Shown one piece after another: positions 24,033 to 32,335 of a stretch of 32,683 nucleotides of DNA (positions are counted from its first letter, which is position 1; every line of letters begins with the position of its first letter). The stretch covers positions 1-32,683 of the forward strand of contig JACZQN010000013.1 in the NCBI GenBank assembly GCA_022545705.1, given 5' to 3'. Below the pieces are notes generated by a model that saw only the letters and a program-made list of their open reading frames with translations, had not been told where the DNA came from and ran no database searches. A program made the position numbers and the translations under genes. The DNA is from Nitrospirota bacterium. GTDB lineage: Bacteria; Nitrospirota; Nitrospiria; Nitrospirales; Nitrospiraceae.

Positions 24033-25856
24033 TCATCGCTCAAGGTGGAATGGGACATCGGTGAGGATGACCCGCTCTTTAAACAACACGGCCGCCTTCA
24101 GCATCAAGGCTCGTTGGTTGTGCAAGATATTCTGCCACCACTTGGCTGGCAGAATTTCCGGGAGCACGATGGTCACCCAGCCATAAGGATCCTTCTGGAG
24201 CAGTTCCTCGATGTGTTCCAGCAGAGGGCCGAGCACGGAGCGGTATGGGGACGGCAACACGGTTAAGGGGACACCGCATCCCCATTGAGCCCACTGGATT
24301 TCGATTCGGGGGGTTTCCTCTTTATCGACGTCAACCAGGATGGCGCGGATGTCAGACGCGTGGTTGCGTGCATAGTCTACGGCCCGGATCACGGCGCGAT
24401 TGACGCCGCTGATAGGAATAAGAACAGTGTTACGTCTCGGAAGGGGAGGGCGGTGATCCCGTTTCAGGGAGATCTGTTCGTTGACGGCCCGATAGTGGGC
24501 ATGGACAGAACGGAATGCGACGATGATCAGCGGGATCAGAACCATCACGATCCAGGTCCCATCTGTAAATTTGGTCACGGCGATAATCGCGGTGACAACA
24601 CCGGTGGCCAGGGCTCCCATCCCATTCACGACGAGCTTCTTGCGCCGATGCGGGCCTTGGGTGACTAACCAGCGTCGGACCATGCCGGATTGCGAGAGGG
24701 TGAAGGAAATGAAGACACCAACCAAATACAAGGGGATCAGCGCGTGGGTATCGCCTCGAAACGCAATGACGAGGAGGCCCGCTGACACACCCAGAATGAT
24801 GATGCCGTTTGAAAACACGAGTCGGTCTCCTACCCCCGCCATTTGGTGCGGCATGTAGCCGTCTCGCGCGAGGATAGAAGCGAGACGTGGAAATCCCGCA
24901 AAACTGCTGTTGGCGGCCAGGATCAGGATCAGCATCGTCGCTGCCTGGACGAAGTAGTAGAACGGCCCCCCGCTGAAGACCGCTCGGGCCAGTTGAGAGA
25001 GCACGGTCTCGTGCGCCTGGGGCGTCACCCCATAGTGCGCCGCCATGGCTGTGATCCCGAGAAACAAGGTGGCCAGAATCAGCGCCATGCCCGTCATTGT
25101 AATGGCGGCATTTTTGGACTCGGGACGTCTGAATGCCGAAACGCCGTTCGAAATCACCTCCACGCCGGTGACCGCTGCGCACCCTGCGGCGAAGGCGCGG
25201 AGTACCAAAAATACGGTCAGACCTTCCAGCGCCGGGGACGGGCTACCGGCGTTCGCCACCACGGGTTGGTGTCCCTCTCCCCAAAAAACCTGCACCGCGC
25301 CGGCGCCCAACATGAGAAGCAGCGTGCCAATGGCGATATACGTCGGAATGGCAAAGATCCGGCCCGATTCACGGGTTCCTCGGAGATTGATGATCATGAT
25401 CAGAAGGATCGCCAACAGTCCGAGCGCGACACGATACGGGAACAGGGCCGGGAAGGCCGAGGTGAGCGCGGCAATTCCAGCGGCCGCACTCACTGCCACG
25501 GTGAGCACGTAGTCGATCATGAGGACAGCGGCAGCGGTCAGTCCGGGCAACTCGCCAAAGTTGGACTTGGCCACGGTATAGGCCCCGCCTCCTTCTGGAT
25601 ATTCAAAAATGATCTGGCGGTAGGAGATGGTGAGAAACGTCAGCAGCAGGACGATCATGATGCTCACGGGAATGGACCAGGCCACGGCAGCGGAGCCCGC
25701 TATCACCAGGACCAGCAGGATTTCTTCTGTGGCGTACGCGACGGAGGAAAGGGCATTGGAGGAAAAGACAGCGAGGGCCAGACGCTTTGACAACCGCTCT
25801 TCCGTGGCCTGAGCCGTCTTGAGGGGATTCCCAACCAGGAGGCGTTTCAGCAGCAT
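24033..25856 (-). CDS. APC-superfamily potassium transporter, KimA-like
   Basis: A 607-residue transporter with about 12 membrane segments (residues 25-450) and a 150-residue cytoplasmic tail. SSNALSSVAYATEEILLVLV, FEYPEGGGAYTVAKSNFGEL and VTGVEVISNGVSAFRRPESK are typical of the KimA/YdaO branch, high-affinity proton-coupled K+ importers whose tail can bind c-di-AMP in Bacillus. The tail here begins RNTVLIPISGVNRAVIRAVDYA, resembling a universal-stress-type fold. Related broad amino acid permeases are the alternative. No ribosome site precedes ATG 25856; AATAAT lies 6 bases upstream (25863-25868 on the other strand), so a leaderless message is possible. No c-di-AMP riboswitch was seen. Confidence 0.8.
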   Translation of the reverse strand: MLLKRLLVGNPLKTAQATEERLSKRLALAVFSSNALSSVAYATEEILLVLVIAGSAAVAWSIPVSIMIVLLLTFLTISYRQIIFEYPEGGGAYTVAKSNFGELPGLTAAAVLMIDYVLTVAVSAAAGIAALTSAFPALFPYRVALGLLAILLIMIINLRGTRESGRIFAIPTYIAIGTLLLMLGAGAVQVFWGEGHQPVVANAGSPSPALEGLTVFLVLRAFAAGCAAVTGVEVISNGVSAFRRPESKNAAITMTGMALILATLFLGITAMAAHYGVTPQAHETVLSQLARAVFSGGPFYYFVQAATMLILILAANSSFAGFPRLASILARDGYMPHQMAGVGDRLVFSNGIIILGVSAGLLVIAFRGDTHALIPLYLVGVFISFTLSQSGMVRRWLVTQGPHRRKKLVVNGMGALATGVVTAIIAVTKFTDGTWIVMVLIPLIIVAFRSVHAHYRAVNEQISLKRDHRPPLPRRNTVLIPISGVNRAVIRAVDYARNHASDIRAILVDVDKEETPRIEIQWAQWGCGVPLTVLPSPYRSVLGPLLEHIEELLQKDPYGWVTIVLPEILPAKWWQNILHNQRALMLKAAVLFKERVILTDVPFHLER

Positions 25857-26167
25857 CGTTCAATTATTGCACACATTCGGCCTGCTGAGTGAAGTGGGGC
25901 GCTGAACTCAGCCTCGCCTCTGTGCAAAGCCCGGGTCACTCTTGGAGTCAACGACTACCCGAGGCATTGACACCGCCGAGACACCCGCCGAGGAGTTGAC
26001 AGTGCTCCTATAGTTGAGTATCGTAGCGGCTTCCTAGAGTTGCAAGGGCTCTGATGCATTCTTACGCACTCAACAGGCCCGAGGGTTCTTCCAAAGTCCG
26101 CCAGGTACTGAGCAAAATCAACAGCGAGATAGTTTTATACAAGTATTCCACGCAAGGAGACCGGCCC
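25857..26167. promoter_or_regulatory. Divergent control region of the KimA-like and multicopper oxidase genes
   Basis: A 311-base spacer. On the plus strand, TTGACA (25996-26001) and TATCGT (26019-26024) are 17 bases apart and form the likely multicopper-oxidase promoter, leaving a leader of about 137 bases. Directly upstream is a tandem repeat, ACACCGCCGAG (25970-25980) and ACACCCGCCGAG (25981-25992), and a second TTGACA at 25967-25972. On the minus strand, AATAAT sits next to the transporter start. AAGGAG precedes ATG 26168. Confidence 0.6.
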
Positions 26168-29100
26168 ATGTCTCACCGCAAGGTATCCTACAATTGCCTT
26201 CTTCGTTCTCTGGGCTTCATGGCCGCCGTGGCACTCTTCTGCGTTCCACAGGCCGCCTCGGCTGAATCCCCCACCCCTCAGAGTGCACAGACGATGGGTC
26301 CACAGACAGCCATGGTCTATCAGACGCCAGGATGGGCCGAAAGACTGAAGGGACAGACCGTGGTGGAAAACGCGATCGAAGGTCGTCCCGAACGGGCTGC
26401 CTTGGTCGAACGGCAGCACCAGCGGCTGATGGAGCAGATGCAGAAGGAGATGAGCCACCAGACGAGGGGTAGCGGTGGCCTCTTCAGCAGGACAGCGATG
26501 ATGCATCAGTACGGCGCCGGCGGTCAGGATTACCTCCTTGCTTCAGACCCTGAGGTGGAACCGGTCGCTCAGCGCGCTGGTCGCTGTCCCGCAACCGTCC
26601 CGGTCAAGCACTACGACATGTCCGCGATCGATGTCGAGATTACGCTGAATCAGTGGTTGGATTACTATCCAGGGTACATGTATGTGCTGACAGAGAACAT
26701 TGAGAAGGTTCGGGAAGAGGAAGCGAAGAACAAGAAGGCGCGTGAGTCGGAGGAGGAGTACGACTCGGGCGCTGTGGTCCAAGGCATCCAAGGTCAGTGG
26801 ATTCAACCCCTCGTCATTCGTGGCAACCAAGGCGACTGTGTGAAATTCACGCTCCGCAACGCGCTTGAATTTGGCGAAGAAGTCAGTTTCCACATCCATG
26901 GTTCCACCACGCTTGTGTCCGCAACTGGACAGCCAGCGACGACCACCAATCCGGATGCGGTGGCTGAAGAGGGTAAAACCATCGAGCTCGAGTGGTACAT
27001 CCACCCCGACACGCAGGAAGGGGGCCGGCAATTTCATAGCTATAGCAATGACCGCGAGCTCACGGTGATGGGGCTCTTTGGAACCTTCGTCGTGGAGCCC
27101 CGGGGGTCTGAATATTTGGATCCGCTCGGAAGCGGCGACCCGACCCCGATGAGGAGTGGCTGGCAAGCCATGATCAAGAATGGGACTGGTCCGGACTTCC
27201 GTGAATTTGTGATTATTTACCACGAGGTGGGCGACGAAGCCTTCCGGCCAGTCAACAAACATGGCGACTTCCTCCCGCAGCGCGATCCGGTGACCGACGT
27301 GTACCGGCCTGCCGCTCGTGCGTTGAACTATCGAAGCGAGCCCTTTGGCCTCAACAACATGCACATCCAGCATGAGTACTTTGGCTTTGAGGATGAGTCG
27401 ATGGGGTATAGCAGTTATACCTTTGGGGATGCGCCCACGACCATCCCTCGGAGTTACCTGGGTGATCCGGCCAAGTACCGGTTGGTGCATGGGGGGTCCG
27501 AGGTCTTCCATTCGCACCATCCCCATGGCGGAGCGATCCGCTGGGCACGGAGTCCACGGGCGATTGACCAGATGCCTCTGTGGCACAAAGCCAAGAATGG
27601 GCCGGTGAAGTATCCGGTGATCCGTATGAAATCGGATCGTGTCGATGTCGAGGTAATCGGCCCATCAGAGGCGTTGGACCTCGAAACGGAATGCGGTTCG
27701 GGGCTCTGTCAATGGTTGGCCGGCGACTTCCTGTTCCACTGCCACGTGGCCCATCATTATGTCGCCGGGATGTGGGGCTATTGGCGAGTGTACAACACCT
27801 TGCAGGTGGGTGAGAACCACAATGATGTCATGCCCGACCTCCGGGAGTTGCCGGATCGCAAGGGCCGGATCAAGCTTCCGGTCACGTCCGATACGCTGAT
27901 CGGCACAACGCTGGATTGGTTCGGCAAAACATTCAAGATCATCGAGAAGGGGAAGAGCAACTGGAAATCAAATCCGGCTGTGGTCACTCTGTTTGACTGG
28001 GTCGAAATGCAACTCCCGACGAGGGGGAAACCTGGCCATACCGATGATGAGAAGGGGCAGATTCTCGCGTACGATGCCACTGTGCTCGATTGGGTCTGGA
28101 AGGGGAATCGGGTGATGAGCGAGAAGGAGAGCACGATCTACAACCCCAAGTATCGGGCCGATTGGCAAAATGACTACAAGGCTGGCAAGCGGCGTCCCAT
28201 TCTATTTGAACCGAAGACAGGCAAGGTCGCCTGGCCGTGGCTCACGCCCCATTTTGGGAAGCGGCCACCCTTTTCGCCGGACCATAACCCGTCCCCCTGG
28301 CTGGAAATGATCCACGTGGATGAGGACGGGAATCGAACGACTGAGCCGGCCCAACCGGGAGAAAATGGTCGGTGGAGCCTCTGCCCGAAACAAGCAGGCT
28401 CGCAGAAGTACAATGTCCATTTCATCAGAACGCCGATCGTCTTGTCGGCGGCACAAGGGAACGAGCCGCCGGTGGTGGATGAAAGCGGGCTCCTCTTCGT
28501 GGCGCATGAAGAAGAGGAAGCCATCCGTGCGAACAATGACTTGAAGCTTCCGTTCGTGTTCCGCGCCAATATCTATGATTGCATTGACTACATGTTAACC
28601 AGTGAGTGGGAGGACGACGATTTCACGAACTTCCAAGCGTCCAAAGTCAACACCCACTTCCACTTCATCCAATTTGACAATCAGGCATCCGATGGCGTGA
28701 TCTCTGGCGCGTCGTACGAGCAGTCAGTGCGGCCGTTCACCATGTTTGAGAAGAAGACCAAAAGGGGTCTGCCGGTCCCCATGAATGCCAAGATCACCAA
28801 GCCGGCGAAGAAGGGGCAGAAGACCATTTCGGTGACGAATGCAAAACAGTACCATGTCGGAACGCTGATTTTGGTCGGCGCAGATAATGTGACAGGGAAC
28901 GAGGTTCGGCGGATTGCGAAGATTAAGGGCAACACCCTGACCTTCGTGAAGCCCCTAAAGCATCACCACCCCAAGAACGATATTGTGACCGTGGAGTTCG
29001 TGCGCCAGCGATTTTGGGCCGACGCGGATGTGGGCTCGGTCTATTGCCATGACCATGCCTTTGGAACAACCTCCTGGCCGCACGGCGCGATCTGCTCCCT

Positions 29101-31063
29101 GTTGATCGAGCCGGTGGGGTCCACCTACCACGACCCCAAGACTGGCAAACCAATACGCACGGGGCCGATTGCGGACATCCACACGGTCGAACCGGTGGGC
29201 TACGGGGTCAACAACAGCTTCCGCGAGTTGATGATCCAAATCTTCGACACCGTTCCCCATACCGTGAATATTGTCACAGCAGGGAACCCACCGGGCCAGC
29301 CGATCGAGGTGGCCCTCGAAGCGGGGAAGACCGTTTCCTTCCAGATGCCGGACAATATCAAAATGACTCCCATGCCGTTTTTAAATGGGGGTACGCACAC
29401 GACCGGTGGAGCGTTTAACTTCAGGGCCGAGCCGTTTGCGCAACGCCTCGCCAACAATGCGGATCCCTCGCAAGTCTTCAGCAGCAAGGTGCATGGTGAT
29501 CCCGGCACGCCCCTGTTGCGTGCCTACCTCGGTGACACGATCGTAATTCGTCTGATCAGCGTCACCATGAATGAGACGAATGTCTTTACCCTGTCAGGGC
29601 ATACGTTCCTGACAGAGCGGTATGCGGGCGACGCCAATCGGAAAAACTCAATCCACATTGGAATCGCCGAGCGGTACGACCTGGTTGTCCCCCAAGCAGG
29701 TGGCCCTCGATTGCAACCAGGGGACTATATGTACTTCAACGGCAGAAACTCTAAATTCTCTGAAGGCGCGTGGGGGATCATCCGCGTGCTCGATAAGAAG
29801 GTCGCGGACCTCCAACCGCTTCCCAATGGCTACACGGGGATAGAAGGTATTCCGAAACCGCTGCCAGTGTGCCCGAAGGATGCTCCGGTGAAGACCTTTC
29901 ATGTGAATGCCATGGATTATCCTTCGATGAATTTCAACCCGAATGTGCCCGAGGCGATCGAGGTGGACTTCGATCGGAAGATCCAACTTAAGAATCCGAC
30001 GGCCAAAATCTATGTCCTCGAGGAGGACGTCAGTAAGGTAGCCAGTGGGCTGCACCCAATGCCTCTGACGTTGCGGGCGAATGTCGGCGACTGTATCAAG
30101 GTGAAATTGACCAATAAAATGAAGGAGAGTCGGGCTTCGTTCTCGGCATTTGGGCTCGCGTATGATCCGAAGGATTCACAGGGAGTGAATCTCGGGAACA
30201 ATCCTGGTGACCAAACCATCGCGCCGGGGGAAAGCCGAACGTACACGTATTACGCGGACCCATTCGTTGGGGAGACCCAGTCCCTCGTCTGGGACTTCGG
30301 AAACGTGATGATGAATCCCCGGAACGGGTTGTTTGGGGCTGTGATCATCGGGCCGAAGGGCTCGAAATATCGTGATCCCAAAACGGGGGCTGATATTTCG
30401 CTGAAAAATAGTTGGGCTGCTGATGTGATCGTTGACCGAACGATTCCGGGCCAAGAGCACCGGCCCAACTATCGGGACGTGGCCCTGTTCTTCCAGGATG
30501 AGGATAACATTATTGGGACGAGCTTCATGCCGTATATCCAAAATGTCGCCGGACTGATCGGGGTCAACTACCGAGCCGAACCGTACCTCTACCGGGAAGA
30601 GGATTTAGGATGCTCGCTTGGTCGCATGTTCCAGCCCTGTGCGGTTGATAACCCGCAGGACCCGGTGACGCCGCTTATTGAGTCGCATGCGGGGGATCCG
30701 GTCAGGGTTCACGTCTTTGGCGCGAGCAACGAGCAGAATGGCATGTTTAGCATTGAAAAACACGAGTGGCCGATCGAGCCGTTCATGCCGGGAGCCGACG
30801 AAATCAGCGTCGTGGAGTTTGCAGGCTCTGAGGGGATTGATGTGTTCATCCCATCGGCCGGGGGCCGCTTTGCCCTCCCAGGCGACTACACTTACAACAA
30901 CCAAAGGCTGCCCTATTCGCAGTCCGGGCAGTGGGGTTACTTCCGTGTTCTCCCGGCTGGCGACCAACGAATTCTCCCACTGAAGGGTGCCAGGCCTGGC
31001 GTGAGGGAAGCACAGGCTGATCAGCCGAAGGCCTTGCAGGCTACTCCGGCGGCATTCAAATAA
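26168..31063 (+). CDS. Giant secreted multicopper oxidase with three tandem double-cupredoxin modules
   Basis: A 1631-residue exported oxidase. The signal peptide ends AASA at about residue 32. Module 1 (about 140-550) has a full copper set: FHIHG (242, 244), FHSHHPHG (448-453) and HCHVAHHYVAGM (524-535), the type 1/type 3 motif HCHx3Hx4M. Module 2 (about 790-1290) has HFHF (830-832) and CHDHAFGT (960-967), and includes an extra beta-rich insert at 869-947. Module 3 (about 1300-1610) has lost most histidines. Each module carries a NYRxEP/NFRxEP-like block, a GSxYxDP block and a WGxxRV end. Such enzymes oxidise metals or organics with O2; the substrate here is unknown (metal oxidase is inference). 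ATG 26168 has AAGGAG 8 bases upstream. Ordinary multicopper oxidases have about 500 residues. Confidence 0.88.
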   Translation: MSHRKVSYNCLLRSLGFMAAVALFCVPQAASAESPTPQSAQTMGPQTAMVYQTPGWAERLKGQTVVENAIEGRPERAALVERQHQRLMEQMQKEMSHQTRGSGGLFSRTAMMHQYGAGGQDYLLASDPEVEPVAQRAGRCPATVPVKHYDMSAIDVEITLNQWLDYYPGYMYVLTENIEKVREEEAKNKKARESEEEYDSGAVVQGIQGQWIQPLVIRGNQGDCVKFTLRNALEFGEEVSFHIHGSTTLVSATGQPATTTNPDAVAEEGKTIELEWYIHPDTQEGGRQFHSYSNDRELTVMGLFGTFVVEPRGSEYLDPLGSGDPTPMRSGWQAMIKNGTGPDFREFVIIYHEVGDEAFRPVNKHGDFLPQRDPVTDVYRPAARALNYRSEPFGLNNMHIQHEYFGFEDESMGYSSYTFGDAPTTIPRSYLGDPAKYRLVHGGSEVFHSHHPHGGAIRWARSPRAIDQMPLWHKAKNGPVKYPVIRMKSDRVDVEVIGPSEALDLETECGSGLCQWLAGDFLFHCHVAHHYVAGMWGYWRVYNTLQVGENHNDVMPDLRELPDRKGRIKLPVTSDTLIGTTLDWFGKTFKIIEKGKSNWKSNPAVVTLFDWVEMQLPTRGKPGHTDDEKGQILAYDATVLDWVWKGNRVMSEKESTIYNPKYRADWQNDYKAGKRRPILFEPKTGKVAWPWLTPHFGKRPPFSPDHNPSPWLEMIHVDEDGNRTTEPAQPGENGRWSLCPKQAGSQKYNVHFIRTPIVLSAAQGNEPPVVDESGLLFVAHEEEEAIRANNDLKLPFVFRANIYDCIDYMLTSEWEDDDFTNFQASKVNTHFHFIQFDNQASDGVISGASYEQSVRPFTMFEKKTKRGLPVPMNAKITKPAKKGQKTISVTNAKQYHVGTLILVGADNVTGNEVRRIAKIKGNTLTFVKPLKHHHPKNDIVTVEFVRQRFWADADVGSVYCHDHAFGTTSWPHGAICSLLIEPVGSTYHDPKTGKPIRTGPIADIHTVEPVGYGVNNSFRELMIQIFDTVPHTVNIVTAGNPPGQPIEVALEAGKTVSFQMPDNIKMTPMPFLNGGTHTTGGAFNFRAEPFAQRLANNADPSQVFSSKVHGDPGTPLLRAYLGDTIVIRLISVTMNETNVFTLSGHTFLTERYAGDANRKNSIHIGIAERYDLVVPQAGGPRLQPGDYMYFNGRNSKFSEGAWGIIRVLDKKVADLQPLPNGYTGIEGIPKPLPVCPKDAPVKTFHVNAMDYPSMNFNPNVPEAIEVDFDRKIQLKNPTAKIYVLEEDVSKVASGLHPMPLTLRANVGDCIKVKLTNKMKESRASFSAFGLAYDPKDSQGVNLGNNPGDQTIAPGESRTYTYYADPFVGETQSLVWDFGNVMMNPRNGLFGAVIIGPKGSKYRDPKTGADISLKNSWAADVIVDRTIPGQEHRPNYRDVALFFQDEDNIIGTSFMPYIQNVAGLIGVNYRAEPYLYREEDLGCSLGRMFQPCAVDNPQDPVTPLIESHAGDPVRVHVFGASNEQNGMFSIEKHEWPIEPFMPGADEISVVEFAGSEGIDVFIPSAGGRFALPGDYTYNNQRLPYSQSGQWGYFRVLPAGDQRILPLKGARPGVREAQADQPKALQATPAAFK

Positions 31064-31093
31064 CCGGGGGGCTTCTGCAGATGGTGTTCTCTG

Positions 31094-31130
31094 AGCGGGG
31101 AAGCCGTGGTCCGGCTTCCCCGCTTTTTTT
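31094..31130 (+). terminator. Rho-independent terminator after the multicopper oxidase gene
   Basis: AGCGGGGAAGCC (31094-31105) and GGCTTCCCCGCT (31113-31124) form a perfect 12-bp stem with a 7-base loop, followed by seven T (31124-31130). It lies 31 bases after the oxidase stop and before the next gene's ATG (31192), so it should limit read-through between them. Confidence 0.9.
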
Positions 31131-31191
31131 GGGAGCAGGCCTGCCAGGAGCGTTTTCAAAGATACGGTCGGATGGGCGAGTGGAGGTTCTC

Positions 31192-32112
31192 ATGAAAGGT
31201 CCGAGTCTGGCAGGGATGCTGGTGGCTGCTGCGGTGCTGCTTGCGCAACCAGCATGGCCCTATGAGGAAAGGAGCGTGACCAATGGTGGAAGGATTAGCG
31301 GAAGGGTCACGCTGGAGGGAGGGAAACCCAGGCCAATGGCGTTCAATCTGGTGACGATCCCGGATCCGGTGTACTGTGGCAGGATCTCCACAGGAACCGG
31401 GTGGCGGATTGTCGAGGATTTCATCATTGGTCCGGACCACGCGCTCAAGGATGTCGTGGTCATGCTCAAGGATGTGAAGGAGGGAAAACTCTTCGAGATA
31501 GAAAAGGTGCGGATCGAGGCCAGGGATTGCGATTTTCTTCCGTTCGTCAATGTCCTCCGGGATCGGGATGAATTGACGGTGGTGAATATGGATCCGGTGG
31601 AACATGACATCCAGGGATACGAGACTGCCCGTGCGCGTGGGGCCAGGGTGCTGTTTAACAGGCCGTTGCCGATGAATCCGTTCCATAAACTCGTGGGGCT
31701 TCTGAGCAAGACTCACCAACACCTTGCGGGCAAGCCAATGGTGGAACACGTTCATTTGAAAAGAGGGCGAAACATTTTTGTGATGCAATGCGGGTTTCAT
31801 CCGTATATGTTTTCTTGGGGCATGGTCGTCAAGAATCCGTATTATGCGATTACAGGGGAAGATGGTTCATACTCGCTCACGGACATCCCGCCGGGGGACT
31901 ATACCCTGATGGCGTGGCACCCTGGTGTGGGAAAATTCCTAGAGCAGAAGGTAGCCGTGAAGCCCAACGGGACTGTCACAGCGAACTTTGAATTTCAGTC
32001 CCCAAAAGGTCGTCGGAGTGCGCATGAGATGGTGGAGAACCCCCGTTTTAGCCTAGAATTATTGGGTGAAGGCGTTGAGATTATCCCTTCCCTGAGGCTT
32101 CAAGAACCTTAG
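31192..32112 (+). CDS. Secreted cupredoxin / carboxypeptidase-regulatory-like protein
   Basis: A 306-residue exported protein. Signal peptide MKGPSLAGMLVAAAVLLAQPA, then an Ig-type strand block with a DPVYCGRIST loop (C62). The central part has VNMDPVEHDIQGYE (H138) and, about 60 residues on, FVMQCGFHPYMFSWGMVV with C200, H203 and M206, a blue-copper-like ligand order. A carboxypeptidase-regulatory-like beta domain (GEDGSYSLTDIPPGDYTLMAWHPG) ends the protein. GGAGG is 5 bases before ATG 31192; the frame also opens at 31081 but would include the terminator. It follows the multicopper oxidase and is a likely electron-transfer or copper partner of it, by position only. Confidence 0.8.
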   Translation: MKGPSLAGMLVAAAVLLAQPAWPYEERSVTNGGRISGRVTLEGGKPRPMAFNLVTIPDPVYCGRISTGTGWRIVEDFIIGPDHALKDVVVMLKDVKEGKLFEIEKVRIEARDCDFLPFVNVLRDRDELTVVNMDPVEHDIQGYETARARGARVLFNRPLPMNPFHKLVGLLSKTHQHLAGKPMVEHVHLKRGRNIFVMQCGFHPYMFSWGMVVKNPYYAITGEDGSYSLTDIPPGDYTLMAWHPGVGKFLEQKVAVKPNGTVTANFEFQSPKGRRSAHEMVENPRFSLELLGEGVEIIPSLRLQEP

Positions 32113-32114
32113 CC

Positions 32115-32332
32115 CGGATTATTCACGAAGCGTGAATAATCCGCCCTTCGATAAACTCAGGGCCCTGAGGAATCTCGATGGGCCCTGCGGGCTTCGACTT
32201 CGCGCCATCTGAGGGGGGCTTCGCTCAGGGCTAGCCTTGAGCCGGCCGTACGGCCTGTCGAAACCGACAGGTGCGGAGGAGCCGCACCTGTCGGCGCATT
32301 ATTCACGAACGCTCATGGTTCGTGAATAATGC
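32115..32332. repeat. Composite palindromic repeat element between convergent genes
   Basis: Three perfect hairpins: CGGATTATTCACG-AAG-CGTGAATAATCCG (arms 32115-32127 and 32131-32143), CCGACAGGTGCGG with a 5-base loop (32264-32276 and 32282-32294), and GCATTATTCACGAAC with a 7-base loop (32296-32310 and 32318-32332). Hairpins 1 and 3 share the ATTATTCACGAA core and bracket a ~120-base segment with CTTCGATAAACTCAGGG-type sequence of the kind seen in bacterial dispersed repeats. No transposase is present. It ends 4 bases before the stop of the next gene. Confidence 0.7.
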
Positions 32333-32335
32333 GGG

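Noticed and set aside
24843-25790. A 315-codon open frame antisense to the KimA-like gene
   Set aside because: The product is extremely rich in Arg, Gly, Gln and His and lacks structure; the transporter frame is clearly the real one.
24033-26167. A ydaO-type c-di-AMP riboswitch controlling the KimA-like gene
   Set aside because: The transporter start lies beside a -10-like element and no long structured leader is present on its strand.
26543-27586. A 347-codon open frame antisense to the multicopper oxidase
   Set aside because: It lies opposite copper-ligand motifs that prove the plus-strand frame, and shows no domain of its own.
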